NCBI GenBank assembly: GCA_940671915.1
Contig: CALNVZ010003426.1
Location: forward strand, 7,956,748 to 8,020,747
DNA from: Paracentrotus lividus
Taxonomy: Eukaryota > Echinodermata > Echinoidea > Camarodonta > Echinidae
DNA: 64,000 nucleotides
Reading direction: 5' to 3'
Part shown: positions 1 through 8,234 of the stretch, in pieces
Layout: each line of letters starts with the position of its first letter
How positions within the stretch are numbered: the stretch's first letter is position 1
The notes under the pieces: model-generated
What the model was told of the DNA's origin: nothing
Databases searched by the model: none
What the model saw: only the letters and a program-made list of their open reading frames with translations
Made by a program: the position numbers and the translations under genes

Positions 1-283
1 TGATTATCTCGTAAATAATAAAATTAGTGCTAATTTTACTAATTGATGCCATTCCTCAAAACAGTAAAAAAAAAAAATATAAAAAAAGTGATAATAAAAT
101 GATGGTAATGATTATGGTCATAATGATAATGATGTTGTTTGAACATCACAAACGTCCTTCTTTTTTTTTTTTTGCAATTAGCATTCCAAACATTGATATC
201 AGAAAGCACATCTACATGGCAAATTCCTACAGTACATCTAGATAAGAGTAATAATGACTTAATAATTACTCATCTCCTCACAG
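1..283 (+). other. intron, 3' part, EFCAB6-like gene
   Basis: Non-coding lead-in to the first visible exon. It has poly-A and poly-T tracts and an ATGATA-rich stretch, and ends in a pyrimidine-rich CTCCTCACAG acceptor at 274-283. Upstream exons of the gene lie outside the window. Confidence 0.7.
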
Positions 284-479
284 GATCGGACTACCAACAA
301 GTAAGAGTACCCTGAACTATGAAGACTTCCTGAAGGGTTTTGACGAAGGACGGGAGGAGAAGTACCAGAAGAAAAACCTACCTGATGTTCGTCCAGAGAC
401 ATTCTCCAACCTTGCTTCTGACAAAGCCATGCGCAAGCTCAGGAAACAAGTGCAGCATAATGTTTCCACCTTACAAGCA
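284..479 (+). CDS. EFCAB6: EFCAB6-like, coding exon a (first in window)
   Basis: First visible exon of a multi-EF-hand protein; the gene continues to 7837. It opens with one base that completes a split codon and then reads 65 codons without a stop to a GTAAGT donor at 480. The start of the exon carries the tail of an EF-hand (STLNYEDFLKGFDEG), followed by a charged linker. Together with the next seven exons it gives about 490 residues containing some eight EF-hand-like motifs in pairs, many with imperfect calcium loops. That layout and the closing YNDFLRAFLQ fit the C-terminal third of EFCAB6 (DJ-1-binding protein), a protein of roughly 1500 residues in vertebrates. The family is linked to sperm and axonemes, so a ciliary role is likely by inheritance. 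Another large EF-hand protein cannot be ruled out without a search. Confidence 0.75.
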
Positions 480-581
480 GTAAGTCCAGCATCTTCAATT
501 TAAAAGCTCTGTGTTAGTGATCCTGGCAATAGTATTTTCAATCCTTTTTTTTTTGTGTATTTAATGATGGTTCTAACTTAA

Positions 582-746
582 TTAGCTCTATATAAAATAT
601 CTTTTCGAAGTGCTTTACAGAATCTGATATTTTTATCCAGGAAGTACAAAATGAATCCAATGACCGGGGAATTAATATACTGTAAGTGCTTTGGTCTGAA
701 GCGGTAAAGAGCTATATAAGAAACAATTATTGTTATTATTTGAAAG
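582..746. repeat. inverted pair of GCGCTTTATA-type repeat
   Basis: Two copies of a repeat with CTGTAAGTGCTTTG and AGCTATATAAG words face each other (582-626 and about 680-746) and end in an ATT-rich tail. Similar copies occur at 23.33, 24.4, 37.3, 38.4, 39.0 and 53.7 kb. It lies within an EFCAB6-like intron. Confidence 0.55.
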
Positions 747-794
747 TAGTTATTATACCCTTGGAAACCCATTCTGTTCTTGTGTCTGCCTCAG

Positions 795-880
795 GCCTTT
801 AGTGCCTTTGACATTGTCAAGCGAGGTAGATCAGCCATGGTAATCTCTGTAGGGTCCTAGACCACTTCTGTTTGAAGGTG
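795..880 (+). pseudogene. decayed duplicate of EFCAB6-like exon b
   Basis: After a CCTCAG acceptor this stretch matches the start of the real exon at 1014 over about 86 bp (A-F-x-A-F-D then KRGR, and the same CTAGACCACTTCTGTTT word). In the reading frame of the real exon it has a TAG at the place of the Leu before DHF. It also lacks the second half of the exon and the donor. It is therefore a partial tandem exon duplication that has lost coding ability. Confidence 0.8.
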
Positions 881-1013
881 CTTATTATTTCATGATATAG
901 CATATTTAATTAATTTGTAAATTATTCACTAACTACACTGTAACTAATATCATGTACATATATTTAACACAAAAAATTACCGGACTCTATACTTTGTCCC
1001 TTTTAATCCTCAG

Positions 1014-1205
1014 GCTTTTGGTGCTTTTGACAAGGACAAGCGTGGTAGGCTCAGCCCCAGTGATTTCCGTCGGGTCTTAGACCACTTCTGTTTCAAGATG
1101 ACGGACAAGCAGTTCAAGAGTCTGCTGAGCAAACTCCGAGTGAACTCTGACCTTAGTATCAGTTACCCAGCATTCCTAGAGGAGTTCTCGGCCAATGAGC
1201 AAGAG
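1014..1205 (+). CDS. EFCAB6: EFCAB6-like, coding exon b
   Basis: 64 codons in phase 0, between a TCCTCAG acceptor and a GTAAGA donor. It encodes one EF-hand with loop DKDKRGRLSPSD (Asp at positions 1 and 3, Gly at 6, Asp rather than Glu at 12), flanked by helices AFGAF and FRRVLDHF. A second degenerate hand follows (KLRVNSDLSISYPAFLEEF) with few calcium ligands. The pair is the usual EF-hand unit, although only the first hand looks able to bind calcium. A decayed copy of the first half of this exon lies just upstream at 795. Confidence 0.85.
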
Positions 1206-1289
1206 GTAAGAGAGCAGATTGTCCTCTTTTTTTTTCCAAGTCTTGCCTTCCCCTACTGTCTGTGGTGGTTATAATTAGGTCTATATTTA

Positions 1290-1545
1290 TTTGTACAATA
1301 CCCAGTTGGTTTCATGCCATTGATTTATGCAAGTTTGATCCCCTGTCCATATGGTCTAATCAAAACGAGTTTAATACCCATTTGCTTTATTGAAAATTCG
1401 ACTTTGTTTATCTACTTGGATTATACCCCTTGGAAGAAGACTGAATGGGCAATTACTAGAAGAAAACAAAATTATCCAAAATGCCATAAGACCAAGTGAT
1501 GAATAAACAAAACATTATTAAACCATGCACATACAGCAGATGTAC
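1290..1545. repeat. degenerate TGGTCTAAT inverted repeat, short copy
   Basis: Words such as ATATGGTCTAATC and GAGTTTAATACCCATTTG in the left part are answered by AATGGGCAATTACTAG and ATAAGACCAAGTG in the right part. This is the same family as the larger array at 2280-2750 in the next intron. Confidence 0.5.
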
Positions 1546-1650
1546 TGAGTGTAGGGAGAAAGGGGAAAGTGTAATCGGGAATACGACCAAATAAAAATAC
1601 ACCCATAAATAAAAAAAAGTCATCAATTATGTACACCATCTCCTATCCAG

Positions 1651-1887
1651 CTTGCTCAGAACTGGATCGAGTCAGTCCAGAAGAGTGACGCCCAGAACAA
1701 CAACAACATGGCCCTATCACCTACCATGGACGATATCAGACAGGAGCTTCGGCAGCTTGTCAAGGCTCGTTTCTACCGCTTTGCTGAACGCTTTGCAGAG
1801 ATCGACTACGCGAACATCGGAGTGGTTGCCAGAGATGACTTCAATACAGTTCTGAATGAGCTGGCATTTAGACTGAATATAGACCAG
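1651..1887 (+). CDS. EFCAB6: EFCAB6-like, coding exon c
   Basis: 79 codons in phase 0, from a CTATCCAG acceptor to a GTGAGG donor. A short linker (LAQNWIESVQKSD, then a run of four Asn) leads into helix LRQLVKARFYRFAERF. An EF-hand loop with poor ligands follows (DYANIGVVARDD: Gly at 6, no acidic residue at 3 or 5), then helix FNTVLNEL. The hand is probably structural rather than calcium-binding. The exon ends inside the partner hand, which continues in the exon at 2779. Confidence 0.83.
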
Positions 1888-2279
1888 GTGAGGAATGGGA
1901 CTGCAAGTTTTATTGTTTACTAGGAAATACCAACAGAGAAGTCTAGGACTACAGTGAAACTGTTGCATAGTTACATGTAAATCTGTTTTAATGATAACCT
2001 GTAAAGAGAGCGATGATATATTCATAACAAAAAATGATAATCAGCACAATCCCAAGAAAAATTACACTTTTCAGGTAGCAAATTTTGCAAAATAGTCAAG
2101 CAAACTTTGATGGCACTAGTGAAATCTATTTTCTGAAATGCTTAATTTTCTTATTTTTACAAATCTTTACCTTAAGTACCCTAATAAGGTGCTCATGCAT
2201 ACAATAAATTCATTCTAATCGGTATTCACTTACATCACCTGGGTCAGGTGTGGCAAATGTGGATAAACGACTTGGTAAA

Positions 2280-2750
2280 GGACGTTGTATGCTTTTACAA
2301 CCGACCGTCTGCTTCTAATCTACCAGTTTATCTCCACTTGGTCTAACAGAAAGAAGTTGGTCTAATTCTCCATTTGTCTAATACTAAAACCCATTTGGTC
2401 TACTTACAGTCTAGTCTAATTTACAGATGGTCTAATACATACTTGGTCTAGTAACCGCTTTGCCTAATTGCCAATTTGTTTAATAGCCAAATAGTCTAAT
2501 TGTATTTTCGTCTATTGCCCAAACGAATGTTTGGTCTATTACCAGTATGTTACTAGAATTGACCCAATATTCATAGACCATGTTGACATTAGATGAAATG
2601 GGAATTAGACAAAATGGTAAATAGGCAAAGTGGTACTGAGACCAGAAGGTAATTAGACTAACTGGTTTTAGACAAAATGGAATTAGACCATGTGGGATAA
2701 GACCAAATGGACATTAGTCAAAATGGGTTTATACCAAATGGCAATTTACC
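2280..2750. repeat. long inverted array of TGGTCTAAT units
   Basis: About 2335-2545 carries repeated TTGGTCTAAT / ATGGTCTAAT words every 15-25 bp. About 2565-2750 carries the reverse complement (ATTAGACCAAATGG and variants) at similar spacing. The two halves form a large imperfect hairpin made of short degenerate tandem units, inside the intron before the exon at 2779. Confidence 0.75.
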
Positions 2751-2778
2751 CTTTTTTTTCTTGTCCATTTTCTTATAG

Positions 2779-2985
2779 TTCAACCAACTCTGGTCTTCAT
2801 TTGAGCTGAATTCCTACGGGAACCTGGATTACAGAGCCTTCATGAAGGAGTACTCTGAATGGGATGATGATGTGTTCCAGGGAGGTGATGACGGTGGGTC
2901 CCAGATTAGACTGGGTTATAGACCTGGATCCGTTATGAAAGGACCTGGAACTCCTCTGGTCCCCATGACACCCTACAGCCGCATG
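2779..2985 (+). CDS. EFCAB6: EFCAB6-like, coding exon d
   Basis: 69 codons in phase 0, from a TTCTTATAG acceptor to a GTAAGC donor. It opens with the second hand of a pair (FNQLWSSFELNSYGNLDYRAFMKEY: loop with Asn at 3, Gly at 6, Asp at 9). It then runs into a Gly/Pro-rich low-complexity linker (GGDDGGSQIRLGYRPGS and on to MTPYSRM). The linker separates this EF-hand pair from the next and has no recognisable domain. Confidence 0.83.
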
Positions 2986-3013
2986 GTAAGCCATAATTAT
3001 TTTGTTTGACCTC

Positions 3014-3065
3014 TTTCTCTCTCTCTCTCTCTTTCTCTCTCTCTATCTATTTCTCTCTCTCTCAC
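3014..3065. repeat. CT microsatellite
   Basis: Run of CTCTCTCT with a few TTTC interruptions, in an intron directly after the exon at 2779. Confidence 0.9.
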
Positions 3066-3527
3066 ACACTATTTTTTTGTTTTTGGACTATTTTGTTTTA
3101 TTTATTTTTAAGGTTGGTAGGTGTTTAGACACGACCTAAATAGATTTTCAGATCAATTGTGGATGGCACTCCAACATTTTCTCCAGGTTTTATTTTGTAA
3201 TAAGTAGGGCTAGGGTTGTGATAGATTCTTGTATCAGGTTTATAGTCAGGGGTAAGGTATTGCATTGAGTTCAGTGCTGAAATCAGTTCTTCGATTTGTG
3301 TTAAGAATTTCCTACGAAGCAATAGTTGCCAAATCCCAGCTCTCTTAACCCCAAAATGAAGCTACCACAGTTGTCAAAGGAAAGGTGATCTGATAGGTAA
3401 TAGTACATTGGAAGCCATGTTTTTTCACTCTCCTGCTGAACATCTAAATTGTGTAGATTTATGTGCATTATCAGTTCATATAATTTTTATGATCAATTCC
3501 CTCCCTATTCTCATTTTCCACTCCCAG

Positions 3528-3693
3528 TCGTACACATCTGCAGGTCGTAGGTCGATGACGCCTCTCGTCAATGCAGACAACGCAGAGCAGAGACTCAAGA
3601 AGCAGATCCAGAAACATTGGCAAGAGGTCCTACGACTTTGCAAGCTCCACGACCTTGAGAACGCTGGCGAGATCGAGATTGATAGATTCAAAG
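3528..3693 (+). CDS. EFCAB6: EFCAB6-like, coding exon e
   Basis: Begins after a CACTCCCAG acceptor and reads 55 codons plus one base to a GTATGG donor. A basic Ser/Thr linker leads into the helix of a new EF-hand, LKKQIQKHWQEVLRLCKLHD. Loop DLENAGEIEIDR follows, with Asp at 1, Glu at 3 and Gly at 6. The final G joins AT of the next exon to give Asp, then ILSQF. The phase match with the exon at 4604 supports both borders. Confidence 0.82.
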
Positions 3694-3761
3694 GTATGGT
3701 TCCAACAACTTAACTTTTATTATTTGTCATTGGTGCCTATCATCATCTTGGTCAAGTATGG

Positions 3762-3886
3762 TTCTAGGACAACTACCCCCGTGAAAATTACCCTCAGACA
3801 ACTACCCCTGCCAAATATCTATTCCCTAACTCTACACCTAACCCTACATGTATTTCTGGGGGTAGTTGTCCAAGGGATCGTCGTCC
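3762..3886. repeat. small hairpin repeat, ACAACTACCCCC type
   Basis: AGGACAACTACCCCC on the left is answered by GGGGGTAGTTGTCC on the right, with internal copies of ACAACTACCCCTG and CCTAACTCTACACC. It is an intronic MITE-like hairpin. Confidence 0.55.
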
Positions 3887-4074
3887 TGATACGGTAAAGT
3901 ACATGTAGTGCCTGTAGACGTTCCTGTGGTCTTGACAACAAATGCCATGTTACTCCGTCCCATGCCAGAGTTGTGGCCTCTATCATTCTGCGTCCATTCC
4001 ATGCTCTGATGTCATCTATCCCTGCTGTTGTTGCATGTCCTCTGCCACAGCTTCCCTCTATACTAGTTTTAAAT

Positions 4075-4215
4075 ATACAGTCAACTCTGCATAAGTCAAA
4101 CTTCTATAAGTCGAATAATCACCGGATTCAAAGCAAATTTTCAGCCCAGATTATACAAGACATGTGTTATTCACCTCTCATAAGTCAGATTTCTACCAAG
4201 TCGAACATATTTCTA
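4075..4215. repeat. ACAGTCAACTCTGCATAAGTC repeat fragment
   Basis: Begins TACAGTCAACTCTGCATAAG and carries several ATAAGTC / AAGTCGAA words. This is the style of pogo/Tc1-type terminal sequence. No coding part and no clear right end were seen. Confidence 0.4.
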
Positions 4216-4603
4216 TGTTCCCAATAGATTGAACTTAGGCAGGGTTACCTGTAATTAAACATTGCCTTTGTACATGAACATGAGTTCCATCTGTTTCATT
4301 ATGAACTTTGCATTCCTTGTCTCCCTTTAGCATTTTTTTTTTTTTTAATATAGAGATGCTTTAGTCAATTATGATTGATGTCATTGGAAAGCTTGGTATT
4401 TCTAGTTAAAGAAAAATAAACAAAACCACAAAAACAAACTAAGATTTATTATTGGGCTTCATTCATCAGGTCACATGTGTGCTAGACCTTCTTTTTCTTT
4501 TTTCTTTTTTTTCTTTTTTTTCTTCAATTTTCTCTAGAGTGGGACAATTCTTCATGTACATGTAAGTCATTTATTTGATAATTCTCTTATGTTCTTATCC
4601 TAG

Positions 4604-4688
4604 ATATTCTGTCTCAATTCAACGTGACCATCTCTATGGAGGATTTCAGCCGGCTCATGACAAAGTTTGATCTGAAAGAATCTGGAAA
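4604..4688 (+). CDS. EFCAB6: EFCAB6-like, coding exon f
   Basis: 85-bp exon between a TTATCCTAG acceptor and a GTAAGT donor. It finishes one EF-hand (DILSQFNVTISMEDFSRLM) and starts the next (TKFDLKESGK). That next loop is one of the better ones, with Asp at 1, Ser at 5 and Gly at 6. The last two bases (AA) need a G from the next exon to complete Lys. The real exon at 6843, and several of its decayed copies, begin with that G. Confidence 0.82.
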
Positions 4689-4967
4689 GTAAGTCTAATT
4701 CGACCTTCTCGTTATAAATTTGTTGAATATGATTATTATGATAATAGTATTTATTTTGATTCTTCATTGCCACCATAAGGAATTATGTCAATGTATTATG
4801 CTTTGCAAAAAAAAAATACAACATGGTAATGTCAGTTTTAAAAGCACTTCCATTTGTTAACCTAATAATATTTTTTATTATCATTAACCTAATAATATTT
4901 TTTTTTATCATTAACCAATAATATTCAAATTGACTACATTCTGTTCATTGTATTCCAATATGCATTC

Positions 4968-5012
4968 AATTTCATCAGGGTTTCCTGTTTGTAGTTCTTT
5001 GAGCTTTTCAAC
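4968..5012 (+). pseudogene. decayed copy 1 of EFCAB6-like exon g
   Basis: TTTCATCAGGGTTTCCTG and GTAGTTCTTTGAG match the acceptor and start of the exon at 6843, with many changes. It is the most eroded and first member of a tandem array of exon copies. Confidence 0.55.
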
Positions 5013-5155
5013 AGGCAATTTTTAAAAAGAATTATTCAATCAAATATAGTAATTAAACAAGTCAACAAAAATACAATGTATTAATCCTTTTTATTTTATT
5101 TTTTTCTATTCTTTATTTATGTTTTTATTTATTGCTTTGTAAGAGTTCATTTTAT

Positions 5156-5196
5156 TTCATTCCATCGGGTTTTCCTACTTATAGCATTTCATTTTA
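5156..5196 (+). pseudogene. decayed copy 2 of EFCAB6-like exon g
   Basis: TTTCATTCCATCGGGTTTTC then CTACTT and AGCATTTCATTTTAA match the acceptor and first part of the exon at 6843. The acceptor AG has become GG, and the middle is deleted. Confidence 0.55.
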
Positions 5197-5313
5197 AATA
5201 AAAAAAGATAAGATCAAAAAATATAATATTAAATATTTTACTAAACTATTTCTATTCCAATGTAGTAAATTCAGTTCAAGCCATACTAATTTGATTTCAA
5301 TTCCAATTCCATC

Positions 5314-5404
5314 AAGTTTTCCTCCTTGGAGTTCTTGAAGCATGAAGATCAGTGAACTAATACAGAGATCGCTCCTCACTAGAATGAAGATTCACCAATC
5401 TTAA
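5314..5404 (+). pseudogene. decayed copy 3 of EFCAB6-like exon g
   Basis: It keeps the upstream CAATTCCAATTCCATC tract and most of the exon (LEFLKH-like start; SLLTRMKIHQS-like end). It has an internal deletion of about 14 bp, further changes giving stops, and no donor. Confidence 0.8.
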
Positions 5405-5492
5405 ATTTCATATTTGACTAAACCATTTTTATTCAAACATATTAGATTCAATTAAAACCATTACAATTTCATTTCAATTCCAATTCCAACAG

Positions 5493-5602
5493 GTTTTCCT
5501 ACTTGGAGTTCTTGAAGCATTTCATGTTGAACATGAAGAAGATCAGTGAAGAACCAGAACAAAGATCACTCCTCACTAGAATGAAGATTCACCAATCTTA
5601 AA
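5493..5602 (+). pseudogene. copy 4 of EFCAB6-like exon g, no donor
   Basis: Nearly intact copy with a good CCAACAG acceptor. The frame reads FSYLEFLKHFMLNMKKISEE and on to TRMKIHQS, then TAA. Where the real exon has ATTGTC and a GTAAGT donor, this copy has TAAATTTC. If spliced in, it could only act as a truncating last exon. Confidence 0.85.
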
Positions 5603-5647
5603 TTTCATATTTGACTAAACCATCTTTATTCAAACATATTAGATTCA

Positions 5648-5796
5648 CTAGAGGGTATTCATTTGTCTCGCAATCTACTATGGTCAACAAGGAAATTCGT
5701 GATCACTCTCGCAAAAAGTGATCACTAGCTTACAAGTTCACGAGCTTTTGAGTGCCGCTGCAACTCTTTATCAAGTGACGAAAATTAACTGAAAAC
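5648..5796 (+). repeat. left inverted repeat of Penelope-like element
   Basis: Matches the reverse complement of 6406-6554 with only a handful of differences over 149 bp. Its inner end (AATTAACTGAAAAC) touches the first codons of the endonuclease frame. Confidence 0.92.
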
Positions 5797-6251
5797 TTGT
5801 ACACCCCAAAGACCCCATCCCTGATCACAGACGTGATGGCGTAGTATACAACATTCCTTGCCAGGGATGTGATGGGTCTTATATCGGTGAAACAGCCCGA
5901 CCAATAGTCAAACGAATATCAGAACACAAGCGAGATGTTCGGTTACAGCGAACCGACACATCCGCAGTGGCAGAACATGCCTGGGAGAAGCAACACCGCC
6001 CCGATTGGGATGGTGTACATTGCGTTGCCAAAGAGAGACATTGGTATACACGCAGGATTAAGGAGGCTATTAGCATACGTCTTTGTCCTAACAACTTCAA
6101 CAGAGACAGCGGGATCGACATCCCCGATTTCTGGATGCGAACTATCCGACGTCACAATACCCCCTTACCTGGCAGTGCAGGCCGACCCGATCTTCCCCGG
6201 CCCCTAGCGAGGGACCGATCAGCTAGCCAATCCCCGTCCACGGGAAGCTAG
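5793..6251 (+). pseudogene. GIY-YIG endonuclease domain of a Penelope-like element, 5'-truncated
   Basis: Open from just after a TGA at 5790-5792 to a TAG at 6249-6251 (about 152 codons), with no stop or frameshift inside. Residues YNIPCQGCDGSYIGET show the Cys-x-x-Cys and the YIG part of the Penelope-type GIY-YIG fold. The conserved Arg and EH follow (RPIVKRISEH), then AVAEHAWEKQH, the catalytic-type Glu (KERHWYTRRIKEAI) and the Asn box NNFNRDSGIDIP. This domain nicks target DNA for the element. The reverse transcriptase that should precede it is absent, and there is no start codon at the beginning of the frame. It is therefore a fragment, although the domain itself looks intact and recently active. 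Confidence 0.85.
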
Positions 6252-6269
6252 TGAGCCCGCCATTGTCTA

Positions 6270-6399
6270 ATTTGCATACTGTTTCCCGCCCGCACCATCG
6301 GCGCGCTTATTGGTGAACGCCCGACCAATCACATAGCGGCTTAACGCCCGCCTATTGTTCCGCGTTGGTGCGGTGCAATCCACGGGATTCGTATAAATA
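6270..6399 (+). promoter_or_regulatory. promoter-like block: octamer, two CCAAT boxes, TATA box
   Basis: ATTTGCAT at 6270-6277, ATTGG at 6309-6313, CCAAT at 6325-6329 and TATAAATA at 6392-6399 lie in a GC-rich stretch of the Penelope-like element. The order and spacing fit an RNA polymerase II promoter reading rightwards into the inverted repeat and on toward the last EFCAB6-like exons. Activity is inferred only. Confidence 0.45.
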
Positions 6400-6405
6400 G
6401 ACTAC

Positions 6406-6554
6406 GTTTTCAGTTAATTTTCGTCACTTGATAAAGAGTTGCAGCGGCACTCGAAAGCTCGTTAACTTGTAAGCTAGTGATCACTTCTTGCGAGATTGAT
6501 CACAAATTTCCTTGTTGACCATAGTAGATTGCGAGACAAATGAATACCCTCTAG
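6406..6554 (-). repeat. right inverted repeat of Penelope-like element
   Basis: Starts GTTTTCAGTTAATTTTCGTC and ends CAAATGAATACCCTCTAG. It is the reverse complement of 5648-5796. Confidence 0.92.
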
Positions 6555-6645
6555 CCAATATTTCAATCCACAATAATGAACTTATTTAGTCATATTAGAT
6601 TCAGTTAAAACCATTACAATTTCATTTCAATTCCAATTCCATCAG

Positions 6646-6760
6646 GTTTTCCTACTTGGAGTTCTTGAAGCATTTCATGTTGAACATGAAGAAGATTAGT
6701 GAGGAACCAGAACAGAGATCACTTCTTACCAGAGATACGATTCTCCAATCTGAGATTTCA
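6646..6760 (+). pseudogene. copy 5 of EFCAB6-like exon g, no donor
   Basis: Intact CCATCAG acceptor and open frame through LNMKKISEEPEQRSLLTR. The end has diverged (DTILQSEIS instead of EKIHQSKIV) and has no GT donor. The frame runs on to a stop at 6863-6865. Confidence 0.83.
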
Positions 6761-6842
6761 TTATCTACTAAACCAATTCTATTGCTATTTATTCAATTCA
6801 ATTCAAGCCATTCCAATTTCATTTCAATTCCAATTCCATCAG

Positions 6843-6957
6843 GTTTTCCTACTTGGAGTTCTTGAAGCATTTCATGTTGAACATGAAGAAGATTAGTGAG
6901 GAACCAGAACAAAGATCCCTCCTCACTAGAGAGAAGATTCACCAATCTAAGATTGTC
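6843..6957 (+). CDS. EFCAB6: EFCAB6-like, coding exon g (functional copy)
   Basis: Chosen from six similar copies because it alone has both a good acceptor (CCATCAG) and a donor (GTAAGT at 6958). The length (1 + 38 codons) also fits the phases on both sides. The leading G completes Lys from the exon at 4604. FSYLEFLKHF then finishes the EF-hand loop begun there: DLKESGKFSYLE has Asp at 1 and Glu at 12, the most canonical loop in the window. A basic, Glu-rich linker follows (KKISEEPEQRSLLTREKIHQ). Confidence 0.83.
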
Positions 6958-7561
6958 GTAAGTTGATCATTGCAATATACTGAATATCAAGCATAAGAGA
7001 TGTCATAGTAGAGTGGTTTAAAAAACTTGATTGTGGGGGTGTAAGGGCAGTGTGCTTAAGTCCTAGCTCTGTGGTAACAATTTTTTTTGGGGGGGTATGA
7101 ATTTTTTTATTTGTTTGGGGTCTTTCTATTGAAAATCTCTTTGAGAAGACATTAATGTACATTGCCAGTCCTGTGCCCTGGAACATAATACATATAACAA
7201 TCTAATGATTGATGTTATTCGTCAGTCTTTGGCAAACAGAAAACTGGAGAGTTAAAAATCAATCGTAAAATTGATTATAACTCTTTATTTTACAGCATAA
7301 AGGTCCAAGTTAAAGATGTGCAATTGATTTCAGCTTAGCTTGTGATTGATATGATAACGATGCTTTATGACACACATGACCAAGGAACGATTGTGTAGAT
7401 GATATTCAAGCTACATCCAGAATGATACTGAATCAACTGTAGCACCTTGCATGTTAGAAATGAATAGTCTTAAGCAAGAAGCCAGTATTGCTATCATTTT
7501 CACTGTAGCGGCAGAGAGTTTCTTGCATAAGATTTATTATTGACTTTGCTTGAATCCACAG

Positions 7562-7837
7562 ATCAAACCTGGAAGTCGAATGACCAGTGACATGCTGGAA
7601 GCAATGCTGCGAATCCGCGACATCATCGTCAATAGCTGGAAGAAGATGAGGCGCACGTTCCGACTCCTCGATCCTAGCGCGGAGGGCGTGATCACGACCG
7701 TTCAATTCCGCGACACGCTACGTCAGTTCAGTATCAATCTATCGGAAGAGGAGTTCTATCAACTGATGACGTACTACGATAAAGGACTCAATGGGAAAGT
7801 CTCCTATAATGATTTCCTGAGAGCTTTCTTGCAGTAA
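7562..7837 (+). CDS. EFCAB6: EFCAB6-like, last coding exon h
   Basis: Acceptor AATCCACAG, then 91 codons and TAA. It holds the closing EF-hand pair. The first is FRLLDPSAEGVITTVQFRD, with a weak loop (Asp 1, Ser 3, Glu 5, Gly 6). The second is YYDKGLNGKVSYNDFLRAF, with Asp 1, Asn 5, Gly 6, Ser 9 and Asp 12, fair for calcium. The protein ends FLQ two residues after the last hand, as is common for EFCAB6-type C termini. GC content is visibly higher than in the surrounding introns. Confidence 0.87.
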   Translation: MKPGSRMTSDMLEAMLRIRDIIVNSWKKMRRTFRLLDPSAEGVITTVQFRDTLRQFSINLSEEEFYQLMTYYDKGLNGKVSYNDFLRAFLQ

Positions 7838-8234
7838 TATAAGAAGGAGTACAGTCATCATTTTGAGCTTTTCCTGAGGACCTACCTAGCATCGAATGCC
7901 AGGACTCAAGGGAAAGGTTGATATTTAGGAGCTTTCTTACATCACATATGTAAAATATGGCGGAAGTACAAGAGGCATAGATGTTCCCTGAGGAAATGTA
8001 GGAAAAGTTAGATAGAAACCCACCTTCTAGAAGTATTTTTTTTGGAAGCACAAGAAACAGTGGAAATGCAAAATGTTTGTAGATCAAGTTGTTGACCAAT
8101 CAACCTACCAGTAAGAGTGACCACCTGCTGAAAGCATGAATTAAAATCTTGTGATAAAAAGTCACAAATGGTGCTTGGTAGGTGGCAAGTCCCTTCTTTT
8201 CGCCAGTTATACAACAAAATTAAAAAGCAATAAA
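7838..8234 (+). other. 3' UTR with polyadenylation signal, EFCAB6-like
   Basis: AATAAA at 8229-8234 is the first good signal after the stop. A second AATAAA lies at 8615-8620. Which one is used cannot be told from the sequence. Confidence 0.5.

Larger units (their letters stand above)
5648..6554 (+). mobile_element. Penelope-like element, endonuclease-only, in inverted repeats
   Basis: A 907-bp insertion within the exon-g array. It consists of a 149-bp inverted repeat (5648-5796), an open frame for a GIY-YIG endonuclease (5793-6251), a GC-rich promoter-like stretch (6252-6405) and the second inverted repeat (6406-6554). Penelope-like retroelements are known to carry terminal repeats (pLTRs) that can be direct or inverted, which fits. 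No reverse transcriptase part is present. The outer ends read CTAGAGGGTATTC and GAATACCCTCTAG, so TA or CTA/TAG may be the target site. The insertion splits a tandem unit whose flanking sequence is the AAACCATCTTTATTC / ATATTAGATTCA type. Confidence 0.8.

Noticed and set aside
5879-6207. Other frames over the Penelope-like element
   Set aside because: Shadows of the GIY-YIG frame, which has the conserved motifs.
5648-6554. Hammerhead ribozyme in the Penelope-like repeats
   Set aside because: Such elements often carry one, but no CTGATGA core paired with GAAA was found in either inverted repeat.
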